Both the position numbers and the translations under genes were made by a program. This document shows, piece after piece, positions 1-9,700 of a stretch of DNA of 64,000 bases. Location of the stretch: contig JAYFOV010000043.1 in assembly GCA_034928535.1 (NCBI GenBank), forward strand, positions 1 to 64,000. The letters are read 5' to 3'. How positions within the stretch are numbered: position 1 is the stretch's first letter; every line of letters begins with the position of its first letter. A model generated the notes under the pieces. That model saw only the letters and a list, made by a program, of their open reading frames with translations, did no database searches and was not told where the DNA came from. The DNA comes from CAXXOK01 sp001604115. GTDB taxonomy: Bacteria > Bacillota > Clostridia > Christensenellales > Aristaeellaceae.

Positions 1-111
1 GTGGCTATGGCCTGAGGGTTCCACCTGTTCCCATACCGAACACAGAAGTTAAGCCTCAGCACGTCAATGGTACTTGGCTGGTAACGGCCCGGGAGAGTAG
101 ATCGCCGCCGC
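1..111 (+). rRNA. rrf: 5S ribosomal RNA, 5' end cut by the window
   Basis: The sequence shows the 5S core: CCGAACACAGAAGTTAAGC near 37-55 and the 3' GGGAGAGTAG segment near 91-100, ending in the CGCCGCC acceptor-helix strand. The first few bases, which pair with the 3' end, lie outside the window. It is presumably the last gene of an rrn operon lying to the left. The exact 3' end is estimated from the expected helix I. Confidence 0.93.
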
Positions 112-118
112 ATTCCAA

Positions 119-166
119 ATACCCCAAAGAGCATCTGTACGATAGTATGGATGCTCTTTGGGGTAT
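119..166 (+). terminator. rrn operon terminator hairpin
   Basis: A perfect 17-bp inverted repeat (arms 119-135 and 150-166) sits just after the 5S rRNA. It is followed by an A/T-rich stretch rather than a clean T-run. Position and stem strength point to termination or 3' processing of the rRNA transcript. Confidence 0.8.
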
Positions 167-247
167 TAAAGTATAATGTGTGTTCATACAACTGTTTTTA
201 AGTAAAAGAAATCCAAAAAGCATGCAGGCAACCCTGCCACCAATATG

Positions 248-279
248 AAAAGGCGACCAGCAGCATGTGCTGATCGCCT
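248..279 (-). terminator. Terminator downstream of hup
   Basis: On the minus strand an AGGCGA/TCGCCT stem extended by CAGCA/TGCTG pairing is followed by TTTTC. It lies about 35 nt after the HU stop codon, so it probably ends the spoVB-mazG-hup transcript. Confidence 0.7.
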
Positions 280-314
280 GCGCACTGGCGTACCAGTGCA
301 TACAGTTATAACGC

Positions 315-590
315 TTACTTGTTGACGCTGTCCTTGAGAGCCTTGCCAGCCTTGAACACGGGCGCCTTGGAAGCGGCGATCTTGATCTGCTCGCCAGTGC
401 GGGGGTTACGAGCCACGCGGGCAGGACGTTTGCGGACTTCGAAAGAGCCAAAGCCCACGACCTGAACTTTTTCACCACCGGCAAGCGCCTCGGTGATGGC
501 TTCGGTCACAGCGCCCAGCGCCTTTTCGGCATCCTTCTTGGTGAAGCCGGTCTTCTTTACGATAGCAGCAGTAAGTTCAGCTTTGTTCAT
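315..590 (-). CDS. hup: HU-family DNA-binding protein
   Basis: A 91-residue nucleoid protein that dimerises and bends DNA without strong sequence specificity. The HU signature GFGSFEVR (46-53) and RNPRTG (61-66) in the DNA-gripping arm are intact, and the length matches the family. ATG at 590 was chosen because AGGAGGAAC lies just upstream; the longer frame starting at 710 has no such site and overlaps mazG. It lies 65 nt downstream of mazG on the same strand and is probably co-transcribed. A palindrome (ACCATGT-A-ACATGGT, 614-628) in that gap could be a hairpin or an operator. Confidence 0.97.
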   Translation of the reverse strand: MNKAELTAAIVKKTGFTKKDAEKALGAVTEAITEALAGGEKVQVVGFGSFEVRKRPARVARNPRTGEQIKIAASKAPVFKAGKALKDSVNK

Positions 591-654
591 AGATTGTTCC
601 TCCTTCTGATTGGACCATGTAACATGGTTCAGTTCGGGCAAACCATTGAAAAGC

Positions 655-2115
655 TTACACTTTACCTTCAGATGTCGGCTGCGCTTGCTTTTCTGCTTCC
701 CAGTATACATCCATTTCGGATAAAGTCAAGTGTTCTATTGATTTTCCGGCCTTTTCGATCAAATTTTCCATATTACGGAAACGCTCAATAAACTTGTTGG
801 TAGCAAAGTGTAATGCCATATCTGGGTTTTTATGGGAAAGCCTGCACACGTTGACAATGCTGAAGAAAAGGTCCCCTAGCTCCATTTCTGGATCTAAACC
901 TGCTTCCAGGCATTCACGCACCTCTTCCGCTTCCTCATGCACTTTCTCCAAGGCAGCCTGTGCATTGGGGAAATCGAAATGTACCTTGGCCGCTTTGCGC
1001 TGTACCTTCTCTGCGCGCATAGTGGCGCTTAGCCCGGTAGAGACATCATCCATCGCTTGGGCAATGGTGGTAATGCCTCGCTGGCTGCGTTTGATGGCAT
1101 CCCAGTTCGTGAGCACCTGTGCGGCAGTATCAGCCTTAGCGTTGCCAAAAATATGGGTATGGCGTTCCACCATCTTTTGCACGATGGCGGTGGTCACGTC
1201 CCCGATGGTAAAGGTGCCGTGCTGGCGAGCCACCTCAGCGTGGAAGACGACCTGCAAAAGCACATCGCCAAGCTCGTCATACATGTGATCAGCATCCTGC
1301 TCCCTGGCTGCGCCGATAAACTCATAGCATTCTTCCAGCAGATAGGGTAACAGGCTTTCGTGCGTCTGTTCCCGATCCCACGGACAGCCACCTGGGGCTC
1401 GCAGGCGCTGCATCACGGCAATCAGATCATCCATATCAAAGCGTGTACGATCCTGCATGCTTACCGACGGAACATGGCATGCTGTGAGATGATCGTAGTG
1501 CGGCTGCCGATCCAGCTCATAGAGGCAAACGGTGGCGGCATGCAGTGCTCCATCCGCTGTACCGCTAACCAACACGACAGGTGTATTTTCCGGCAACAAC
1601 TGCATCAGCCGAAGCTTGCAATCTCCCGCGCATTCACGACTATGCAACTCGGTCAGGAAGAGTGATTCTTCGGGGCTCACACGTGCCAAACGAAAATCCT
1701 CGGCAGCATAGATCCGCATCCCGCTACGCTGTGCGCCCAGCAGCGCTAGGCAGCGCTCCAGATGGCTGATGCCGGGAAGGATTTCAACGCGAGCACCTTC
1801 CGGCGCTGTGGCTTGCAGTGCAGCAACCGTCGTGTCTGCACATGCGTCAAATACGCCGTAGGTCAAATCCGCAGACTGTGCTGTGTGCCATAGCTGCTTG
1901 GCAGCGGTTTGGTTGAAGCAATCAAAATCCTCGCTGGACTCATGGAGGGCATCCAGGGTCTGATAGGCGACGCCCTGCGATGCCAACCAACCCGCGATGG
2001 GTGTGCGTGATGTGCGCAGAACCAGTTGGTTCCCGGAAGTCAAGGTTGCAGCTGCTTGCTGGGTGAGCAGCGAGGCATTGCCCGTGGAAATGGTGACAAC
2101 GGAAATGGTAGGCAT
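655..2115 (-). CDS. mazG: MazG-family NTP pyrophosphohydrolase with N-terminal methylase-like domain (YabN type)
   Basis: A 486-residue two-domain protein. Residues 1 to about 220 resemble the tetrapyrrole-methylase-like half of Bacillus YabN. From about residue 226 the MazG fold follows, with the CPWDREQT signature, an EECYE metal-binding motif and DELGD further on. MazG enzymes hydrolyse (d)NTPs to monophosphates and clear aberrant nucleotides. ATG at 2115 is preceded by a GGAGG-type site. It lies between spoVB and hup, the order seen around yabM-yabN in Bacillus (established synteny). The role of the N-terminal half is unknown in the family. Confidence 0.93.
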   Translation of the reverse strand: MPTISVVTISTGNASLLTQQAAATLTSGNQLVLRTSRTPIAGWLASQGVAYQTLDALHESSEDFDCFNQTAAKQLWHTAQSADLTYGVFDACADTTVAALQATAPEGARVEILPGISHLERCLALLGAQRSGMRIYAAEDFRLARVSPEESLFLTELHSRECAGDCKLRLMQLLPENTPVVLVSGTADGALHAATVCLYELDRQPHYDHLTACHVPSVSMQDRTRFDMDDLIAVMQRLRAPGGCPWDREQTHESLLPYLLEECYEFIGAAREQDADHMYDELGDVLLQVVFHAEVARQHGTFTIGDVTTAIVQKMVERHTHIFGNAKADTAAQVLTNWDAIKRSQRGITTIAQAMDDVSTGLSATMRAEKVQRKAAKVHFDFPNAQAALEKVHEEAEEVRECLEAGLDPEMELGDLFFSIVNVCRLSHKNPDMALHFATNKFIERFRNMENLIEKAGKSIEHLTLSEMDVYWEAEKQAQPTSEGKV

Positions 2116-2138
2116 GGCGTGCGCCTCCTTATGGGGTA

Positions 2139-3761
2139 TCAGGAAGGTTTCTTGGGGGTGGCTGGTTTGCGCCGGAAGCGGCGCGTAAAGGGAGCGAGAT
2201 CCGCTTGGGTCATGGCGCCCACAGCAATGGCGACAGCGGCGAAGACCACGATGGCAGCCAACACAAGCACCACCGTCATCACACGGCTGTACGGCAGCAC
2301 CTTGCGCAGGAAATGCAGCGCAACACCCATACCAGCAGTTGCCAGCAACGGCTTGATCAGGATGCCCAGCACATCATACGGCAAATCGGCATATTTATGT
2401 ACATAGTAAAGATTGGGCAGCATGCTCACCCCATAGCACACCAGTGACCCCAACGGTGCGCCATAGATGTTGATTTCGGGGATCCCAATCAAATTGTAAT
2501 TGATCAGAATTTTGAAGGCCACGCCTACGATCAGCGTATACATTGGGATGCGCTGTTTGCGCAGCCCCTGCAGGATGCCGCTGGTGGACTGTACCACGGT
2601 AAACAGCACGATGGTATAGCTGGAAAGCGATAGCAGCTCAGCCGTTTGCGCCAGGGCTTGCTCATTGGGGAAATGGTACAGAAACATCAGCAGCTCGCGG
2701 GAAAGCATGCTCATGCCCACACTGAAAGGCAAGCCAATCAGAAAGGACATACGCAGCCCTGTATGGCTCTGGCGGCGCATCGCAGCGCGATCGCCCCGCG
2801 CGACAGCAGCCGATATCGCGGGCACCATACTCATGGATATGGCCTGGGCAAAAGCCGTGGGCACATTGATATAGTTGATCACATAGCCGGAATAGCGGCC
2901 AAACATGGCGCGCGCCTCTTCCCGCATGAAGCCGGCTGAATGGATCAACTGATTGACCACCATGCCGGAATCGATAAAAGAGGCTAGCGGAACGATGCAG
3001 GCGGCCAGGGTGATGGGGATGGCCAAGCCGATCAGACGCTTGAGCATATCCCTGCGTTCCAGCGGCACCGAGGCTTCATCCTGCGGGCGTGTGAGAAAGT
3101 GGTTTCGGTTCTTGCGGTAAACGACCGTCATATAGAACAGCGCGCAAGCCTCGCCAATGGATGTGCCCAGCAGTGCCCCGGCCGCCGCATACCCGATATT
3201 GATTTGACCCGGTTCCGTAACGCCTATCCGCGACCCCAAATAGGCCAGCGGAAGGGAGATGATCACCTTGGCGATCTGCTCGATCAATTGGCTGACTGCG
3301 GTGGGTACCATGTTCTGCTGCCCTTGCATGAAGCCGCGAAAAGCACTCATAGTGCAGACGATCAACAATGCGGGAGCGATCATCACAAAGCCGGCTTGCG
3401 TTTCCGGATCACCCACCCGCTCGCTGAGGAATGGGTTAAAAACAATCATCAGCAGGGTACCGATTGCGCCCAGGATGCTTAAAATATACAGCGCATTTTT
3501 GAAAATGCGCTGCGCATTGCGCGGATCCTCCTTGGCCAGGCTGAAGCTTACCATACGGCTGATGGCAACTGGCAACCCGGCAGAAGAAAGTGTCAGCAAT
3601 AAATTATAGGTGGGGAACACCAGTTGGAAGGTGCCGATGCCCTGCTCCCCGATAAGCCACGCCAGCGGGATGCGGTACAACACCGCCACAATTTTGCAAA
3701 TCAGGCCAGTGATGCCCAGTACCGTCACGCCACCAATGACGGATTTTTGTTTTTCGCTCAC
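2139..3761 (-). CDS. spoVB: SpoVB/MurJ-like polysaccharide flippase (MOP superfamily)
   Basis: A roughly 540-residue multi-pass membrane protein whose hydrophobic segments span the length, starting with VIGGVTVLGITGL and the RIPLAWLIGEQGIGTFQLVF region typical of MurJ/SpoVB lipid II-type flippases. GTG at 3761 was chosen. GGAGG lies 7 nt upstream, whereas the ATG at 3794 overlaps the -10 box of its own promoter (3793-3820) and cannot be used by that transcript. Stage V sporulation protein B is the closest named relative, but a general MurJ role is equally possible. It heads the spoVB-mazG-hup unit. Confidence 0.9.
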   Translation of the reverse strand: MSEKQKSVIGGVTVLGITGLICKIVAVLYRIPLAWLIGEQGIGTFQLVFPTYNLLLTLSSAGLPVAISRMVSFSLAKEDPRNAQRIFKNALYILSILGAIGTLLMIVFNPFLSERVGDPETQAGFVMIAPALLIVCTMSAFRGFMQGQQNMVPTAVSQLIEQIAKVIISLPLAYLGSRIGVTEPGQINIGYAAAGALLGTSIGEACALFYMTVVYRKNRNHFLTRPQDEASVPLERRDMLKRLIGLAIPITLAACIVPLASFIDSGMVVNQLIHSAGFMREEARAMFGRYSGYVINYINVPTAFAQAISMSMVPAISAAVARGDRAAMRRQSHTGLRMSFLIGLPFSVGMSMLSRELLMFLYHFPNEQALAQTAELLSLSSYTIVLFTVVQSTSGILQGLRKQRIPMYTLIVGVAFKILINYNLIGIPEINIYGAPLGSLVCYGVSMLPNLYYVHKYADLPYDVLGILIKPLLATAGMGVALHFLRKVLPYSRVMTVVLVLAAIVVFAAVAIAVGAMTQADLAPFTRRFRRKPATPKKPS

Positions 3762-3792
3762 CCTTGCGCCTCCGTTTTCTTGGTCAACGCTC

Positions 3793-3820
3793 ATTATAAC
3801 AGATTTAGGTTTATAGGCAA
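3793..3820 (-). promoter_or_regulatory. Sigma-A-type promoter of spoVB
   Basis: TTGCCT, a 16-nt spacer and TATAAT on the minus strand. The -10 box covers the first in-frame ATG, so the predicted transcript starts near 3786 and supports the downstream GTG as the true start. Confidence 0.7.
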
Positions 3821-4307
3821 GGGGAAGGTACGCTTGCAGCCAACGCGGGCATTGTGGCAATGCTGGTACGCCTTTGGCCTGAAAGGCCTGATGCAACCGT
3901 GGTTTGCGACGCCTGTGAACCGCCGAAAGGGTAGGGGATTCACCCGGTTTTGATCCGTGCCTGGTGGTGAACGCTGAGGCGCCCTGTACGCCAACCCTAT
4001 GCTGCTCAGGGTGGCTGAATTTCAAGAATTATCGCCCCCCGCCCGCAAAACGCTTGTATTTCCAAAACCGATGTGCTATACTGTTTTTGCATTTGACCCT
4101 ATGTCATGCATAAAATTAACTATCGACCCAAAAGAAAGAAGGGTTTATCGAAAGAGTGGATATTGTTTTCCTGAGCCGTATGACCTCCCCTCGCAAGCGA
4201 GGGTTTCCGCCACGATTTGCGGAGCCGTGTTTGCATTGGGGCATGTGGCAAAAGGGAGGCAATATAAGACCGCTCTTTTTGATTGCCTTTGTAAAGGCGG
4301 TGCGCAC
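3795..4307. other. Divergent intergenic region with long rimP leader
   Basis: This 513-bp gap separates spoVB (minus) from rimP (plus). It holds the spoVB promoter, the rimP promoter at 4054-4082 and an approximately 220-nt untranslated leader. The leader contains hairpins such as CCCTCGC/GCGAGGG (about 4188-4204) and GCCTTT/AAAGGC just before the rimP ribosome-binding site. Open frames crossing this stretch have no start-site support or protein-like composition. Confidence 0.6.
4054..4082 (+). promoter_or_regulatory. Promoter of the rimP-nusA-infB operon
   Basis: TTGTAT, a 17-nt spacer and TATACT. Initiation would fall near 4089, leaving a leader of about 220 nt before rimP. Confidence 0.75.
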
Positions 4308-4802
4308 ATGAAGGGCAAGAGACCGGGCGGTGGTTCCGTACAGATGGCGGAAGAGGCCGCGGCGCGCATTGCTGCGGAACAGGCGCTGGAACTGGTTGAA
4401 GTTACGCTGCAAAAGGAGCCGCAAGGCAAAACGCTGTGCATCTACATCGACCAGCCCAACGGGGTTTCGCTGGACGATTGCGAGCGTTTCCACAAAGCGG
4501 TGCAGCCTCTATTGGAGGCTGTTGAGTATGATTTTCTGGAGGTATCCAGCCCCGGCGTGGACAGACCCATCAAGACCCAGCGCGACTTTGAAAAAAACCG
4601 TGGCGCGCTGGTGGAAGTAAAGTTGTTTGCGCCCATTGACGGGGCAAAGCTGTACCAGGGAACACTTCAGGATATGGACGAAGCCGACGTGACCATTGCG
4701 CTGGCGGACGGGAACAAGAAAGCTCTCCCCCGCAAAAGCGTAGCGCTCATCAAGCCTGTGATCATCTTTGAAGATGATGATGATGCACAAACAGAACAAT
4801 AA
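4308..4802 (+). CDS. rimP: Ribosome maturation factor RimP
   Basis: A 164-residue cytoplasmic factor needed for 30S subunit maturation. The diagnostic stretch EVSSPGVDRPIKTQRDFEKN lies in the middle, preceded by the YIDQPNGVSLDDCE motif. The tail is very acidic (EDDDDAQ). ATG at 4308 has an AAAGGCGG site 7 nt upstream. It is the first gene of the translation/transcription cluster and is followed after 21 nt by nusA, the conserved order in most bacteria. Confidence 0.95.
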   Translation: MKGKRPGGGSVQMAEEAAARIAAEQALELVEVTLQKEPQGKTLCIYIDQPNGVSLDDCERFHKAVQPLLEAVEYDFLEVSSPGVDRPIKTQRDFEKNRGALVEVKLFAPIDGAKLYQGTLQDMDEADVTIALADGNKKALPRKSVALIKPVIIFEDDDDAQTEQ

Positions 4803-4823
4803 GCTAAGATAGGAGTTTCGGTA

Positions 4824-6062
4824 ATGAAGGCGACGAAGAAGGCCCCAGTCCAGAGCCGAGAAGCAGAGATCATCGACGCAGTGCGCGCGCTGGCAGCCGA
4901 GAAAGACATCAGTGAGGATATGCTCTTTGGCGCGATCGAGGAAGCGCTCAAGGCTGCTTATAAAAAGAATGTTTCTCGAAACGAGGTTGCGCCGGCGAAC
5001 CTGTCGGTTACCCTGGATCGCCGTTCGGGCGTGGCGCATGTGTTTGCACGAAAGCTGATCACCGATGAGCTGGAAGATGCGGCAAACCAGATTACGCTGG
5101 AAGAGGCGCAGCGCATCCGCCCGGATTATCAAATGGGCGACATCGCAGAAATTGATGTGACGCCTTCCGGCTTCCTGCGCACGGCCGCACAGACGGCCAA
5201 GCAGGTAATCATCCAGCGTATCCGCGAGGCGGAGCAGGGCAAGATTTATGACGAGTATTCCGAGAAGGAAAACGAGATCCTTACCGCCATCGTGCAGCGG
5301 GTGGAGCCAAACGCCGTGTATGTGGAGCTTGGACGCACCGAAGGCATCTTGGAAAAGATGGAATGGATCCCCGGCGAGGAATACGCCAGCGATGACCATA
5401 TCAAGGTGTATGTGCTGGAGGTGAACCGCACCGGCAAGGAAATGCTCCGCGGGCCACAGGTGCGCGTGAGCCGTGTGCACCCCGGGCTGGTCAAGCGCCT
5501 CTTTGAAATGGAAGTGCCGGAAATCGCTGCGGGTGTGGTGCAGATCAAGTCCATTGCCCGTGAGGCGGGCAGCCGCACCAAGATGGCCGTTTATTCCACC
5601 GATGCGGTGATCGATCCTGTGGGCGCTTGCGTAGGCCCACGCGGCAACCGTGTGGACAAGGTGGTCACGGAACTGAAGAACGAGAAGATCGACATCATCA
5701 AGTGGTCGCCTGACCCGGCGGAGTTTATCGCCAACGCCCTGAACCCTGCGCATGTGCTCAGCGTGTTTGTGGCTGAAAACGACAAAGCCTGCCGCGTCGT
5801 TGTGCCGGACAACCAGCTAAGCCTGGCCATCGGTAAGGAAGGGCAGAATGCCCGCCTCGCCGCCAAGCTTACTGGCTGGCGCATTGACATCAAAAGTCAG
5901 TCTCAGGCGGCGCAGATGTTTGATATGGTCGCCCCCGAAACGGAGCAGCCGCTTGGATTCCAGGAGTACTATGAGATGCCTGCCGAGGGCGAAATTCCCG
6001 CCGGCATGCCGGAGCTCACGGACATCACCCTGGAAACTGCCGATGAGGACGATACCCTGTAA
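4824..6062 (+). CDS. nusA: Transcription termination/antitermination factor NusA
   Basis: A 412-residue RNA polymerase-binding protein. The order is an N-terminal polymerase-binding domain, an S1 domain around residues 135-200 (TAIVQRVEPNAVYVELGRTEG), KH1 (GACVGPRGNRVDKV) and KH2 (LAIGKEGQNARLAAKLTGWR). It then ends in a short acidic tail and lacks the C-terminal repeats found in Proteobacteria, as is usual for Bacillota. An AGGAG site precedes the ATG. Position between rimP and rnpM is canonical. Confidence 0.96.
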   Translation: MKATKKAPVQSREAEIIDAVRALAAEKDISEDMLFGAIEEALKAAYKKNVSRNEVAPANLSVTLDRRSGVAHVFARKLITDELEDAANQITLEEAQRIRPDYQMGDIAEIDVTPSGFLRTAAQTAKQVIIQRIREAEQGKIYDEYSEKENEILTAIVQRVEPNAVYVELGRTEGILEKMEWIPGEEYASDDHIKVYVLEVNRTGKEMLRGPQVRVSRVHPGLVKRLFEMEVPEIAAGVVQIKSIAREAGSRTKMAVYSTDAVIDPVGACVGPRGNRVDKVVTELKNEKIDIIKWSPDPAEFIANALNPAHVLSVFVAENDKACRVVVPDNQLSLAIGKEGQNARLAAKLTGWRIDIKSQSQAAQMFDMVAPETEQPLGFQEYYEMPAEGEIPAGMPELTDITLETADEDDTL

Positions 6063-6086
6063 CCATTTTTGACCAGGAGGCAAGCC

Positions 6087-6389
6087 ATGCCGGTAAAACC
6101 GCGAAAGATTCCGATGCGCATGTGCGTCGGGTGCCGTGAGATGAAGCCCAAAAAAGAGCTCATCCGCGCGGTACGAAGCCCGGAGGGGGAAGTGAGCCTC
6201 GACCCCACGGGCAAAAAGGCGGGGCGTGGCGCCTATGTGTGCCTGAACGCCGATTGCTTAAAGCGGGCGCTCAAGCAGCGCCAGCTGGATCGCGCGCTGG
6301 AGGCGCACCTGACCGAGGAGGCGACCCAGCAGTTGACCGATACGATGCAACGGCTTCTGCTGGAAAAGACATTGGAGGATAAGGCTTGA
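6087..6389 (+). CDS. rnpM: RnpM/YlxR family RNA-binding protein
   Basis: A 100-residue basic protein carrying the family hallmark RMCVGCREMKPKKELIR near its start and GRGAYVC in the middle. In Bacillus the YlxR (RnpM) protein binds RNase P RNA and modulates its activity (established for that species). ATG at 6087 was selected because AGGAGG ends 6 nt upstream; an upstream frame extension lacks a site. The stop overlaps the TTG start of the next gene (TTGA), indicating translational coupling. Confidence 0.93.
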   Translation: MPVKPRKIPMRMCVGCREMKPKKELIRAVRSPEGEVSLDPTGKKAGRGAYVCLNADCLKRALKQRQLDRALEAHLTEEATQQLTDTMQRLLLEKTLEDKA

Positions 6390-6796
6390 CAGAACAGACG
6401 TTGCATCAGCTTAGGGGTTTTCTGGGGATTTGCGGCCGGGCGGGACAGGTCACCATGGGACAGGATGCCTGTGTGGACGCCGTACGTGCCGAATCCGCCG
6501 CTCTCGTGTTCATGGATGAGGGCTGCGCCCCGACGACAAGAAAGCGCTTCTCCGATTCCTGTGCTAGCCACAAGGTGCCGCTTTATGGCGTGCCGAGTGG
6601 GTTCATCGCGCAGGCGCTGGGCAAAGACGGTCGCATGACCGTTACCGTAAAGCGGGGCAGGATGGCGCAAAAGCTCTTTGAGCTGCTCAAGGATGAGACC
6701 CCACTGTCCGGGGCCAAATCATCCGTCGGGCACGAACCTGACCCACACAGCCATAATTTGAGCGCAGACAATGCGGGGGTGCAAGCGGAACAATGA
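6386..6796 (+). CDS. ylxQ: YlxQ-like L7Ae/L30e-fold RNA-binding protein
   Basis: A 136-residue protein with a start typical of the bacterial L7Ae group (GFLGICGRAGQVTMGQDAC) and the downstream VPLYGVPS segment. These proteins bind K-turn RNA. It uses a TTG start overlapping the rnpM stop, and its own stop overlaps the infB start (ATGA). About 30 C-terminal residues after the L7Ae core are unstructured and specific to this protein. Confidence 0.88.
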   Translation: MTEQTLHQLRGFLGICGRAGQVTMGQDACVDAVRAESAALVFMDEGCAPTTRKRFSDSCASHKVPLYGVPSGFIAQALGKDGRMTVTVKRGRMAQKLFELLKDETPLSGAKSSVGHEPDPHSHNLSADNAGVQAEQ

Positions 6797-9700
6797 CCAA
6801 AGTTAAACTCAAGGATGCCACGAAAGACTTGCTGAAGGACGCCGAGACCGTGATGGAAAGCGTCGCCAGCGTGCGCAAGGGCGCGGATGAACTGATGCAA
6901 ACGCTGCGCAAATATGAAAATCAATTTGCCCGCGAGGAGGAGCTGCGCCGCGCCGAGGAAAAGCAGGCGGAGCAGGCGCGCCTCCAGCAGCAGCATACCA
7001 AGGCATATACTATGCCCGATAGTGAAGAAGAGGCGGCAGCGCCCAAGGCGGCCACCGCAGCGGTGAGCGCACCTGTGGCGACGCCGGAAACCCAAAAGGC
7101 CGAGGTGAAGCCCGTGCAGAAAGCCGCAGCCGTAAAGGCACCGGAAGCGTCCGTCACCACTGCTGGGAAGGACGCAGCGCCCACCGCCGAAACATCGGCT
7201 GTGCAGGCATCTGTTGCTGAGGCTACGCCGAAGGCGGAACCGGTAAAGGTGGAACCTGCCAAGGCTACCATGCCGGCCGCCGCAGAAGCGGTTGCGCCCG
7301 TTGCCAAACCCGCGCCGAGCACGCCTGCTGCGCCGATGGCTGCAACGCCGGTGGCTGCGCAGCCTGTGCAGAGCGCGCCAGCCGCCGCCCCGGCCAACCG
7401 TCCGGCGCCTGTCGCCGGCGCACCCGTGGTGGGCAGCGCCCCGCGCCCCGCACAGCCAATGCGTCAGCCGATGCCGGCCGCGCCGCAGGGGGGCTTTGGT
7501 CGCCCGGCGAATCCGCAGGGGCCGTATGGCCGACCCGCGAATCCGCCGCAGGGAGGCTTTGGCCGCCCGGCGAATCCTCAGGGAGCTGCGCCGCAGGGGG
7601 GCTTTGGCCGTCCCGCAAACCCGCAGGGCCCCTATGGGCGTCCTGCCAATCCGCAGGGGCCTTATGGCCGCCCTGCAAACCCGCAGGGCGCCGCGCCGCA
7701 GGGTGGCTTTGCCCGTCCGGCAAACCCGCAGGGTGGTTATGCTCGCCCGGCGAATCCCTCCGGCCCCTATGGCCGTCCTGCCAATCCGCAAGGCCCCTAT
7801 GGCCGTCCTGTCGGTGGTCCGGGCGGTGCACCGCAAGGTGGGTTTGGCCGTCCTGCGGGAGGCCCGGGCGCACGTCCGGCCGGCGGCTTTAATCGCCCGG
7901 CAGGCGGGCCAGGCCGTCCCATGGGCGGAGCGCGTCCCGGAAAAGGGCCGGAACTCACGCCCGCCATGGAAAAAGAGCGCGTGAGCAATTATGACCCCAA
8001 CAAGAAAAGTTACATGCGCCAGCATGACCCCGAGCGTGTTGCGAAAAACCGCAAACAGCTTGCGCGTGAGAACTTCAACGGCATCGATGATGATGTGGTG
8101 CGCGGCGGCCGCCGTGCGCGCGCCAAGAAGCCCAGCGCGCAGATGATGATGGCGCCGATCCGCATTGAGAAAGCCTACATGACGGCGGAAACGATCACCG
8201 TTAAGGATTTGACGGAGCGCATCGGCAAGCCGGCGGGCGATATCCTCAAAAAGCTCTTGCTGCTGGGCATTATGGCCAACATCAACAATGAGCTGGACTT
8301 TGATACCGCAAGCTTGGTGTGCAATGAGTTCGGTGTGGAGCTGGAGCTGAACATTGCCAAGACCGCTGAAGATGCACTGACCGAAAGTGATGTGGAGGAT
8401 GCGGAAGAGGATCTCATGCCTCGCCCGCCTGTCATCACCATCATGGGTCACGTGGATCACGGCAAAACCTCGCTGCTGGACTACATCCGCCACACACACG
8501 TTACCGCGGGCGAAGCGGGCGGCATTACCCAGCATATCGGCGCATATACCGTATCGATGACCAACCGCAGTATCACTTTCCTGGACACGCCGGGTCACGA
8601 GGCGTTTACCGCCATGCGTGCGCGCGGCACCCAGTCTACGGATATCGCCGTGCTGGTGGTGGCTGCCGATGACGGTGTCATGCCGCAAACCATTGAATCC
8701 ATCAATCACGCCAAGGCGGCGGAAGTGCCCATCATTGTGGCCATCAATAAGATGGACAAAGCGGGTGCAGATCCCGAGCGCGTAAAGCAGGCTTTGACAG
8801 CCTACAACCTCGTGCCGGAAGAGTGGGGCGGCGACACCATCATGGTGCCGGTGAGCGCCACGACCGGCGATGGCGTGGATAACCTGCTGGAGATGATCCT
8901 GCTGCAGGCGGATGTGCTCCAACTGCGCGCCAACCCCAACCGTATGGCCAAGGGCGTGATCATCGAAGCCAAGCTTGACAAAGCGCGTGGCCCTGTGGCA
9001 ACTGTGCTGGTGCAAAACGGTACGTTGCATGTTGGTGACAACATCGTCGTCGGTTTGGCTAGCGGTCGCGTGCGCGCCATGGTCAACGACAAGGGAGAGC
9101 GTGTGGAGACCGCAGGCCCCTCCACCCCGGTGGAAGTGTCCGGTTTCTCTGAAGTACCCAGTGCCGGCGATGACATGATGGCGGTTACGGATGACCATCT
9201 GGGTCGTCAAGTGGTGCAGGAGCGCCGTGACAAGATCAAGGTTGCGCGTGTGGCCAGCAGCACCACCAAGCTGTCGCTGGACAACCTCTTTAGCCAGATC
9301 GCTGCCGATAAGTGCGTGACGCTGAACCTCATCATCAAAGCGGACGTGCAGGGCTCGGTGGAGGCCGTCAAGCAGGCGCTTGAAAAGCTGTCCAACGATC
9401 ATGTACGTGTGCGCGTGCTGCACAGCGGCGTAGGCGCCATCACCAAGGATGATGTGAACCTGGCCAGCGCTTTCAGCGCGATCATCATCGGCTTCAACAT
9501 CCGCCCGGACAACAACGCGCGGGATATGGCGGAGCGCGAAGGTGTGGACATTCGCCTGTACCGCATCATTTACCAGGCCATCGAGGATGTGGAGAAGGCC
9601 ATGAAGGGTCTGCTCGCGCCCGAGTACAAGGAAGTGCTGCTGGGTCACGCCGAGGTGCGCAATGTGTTCAAGATCACAGGCGCAGGCACGGTTGCCGGCT

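Noticed and set aside
7490..7800. Regular direct repeats that could suggest a CRISPR array
   Set aside because: The repeats are in frame within infB and encode the GRPANPQ units; there are no unique spacers or cas genes.
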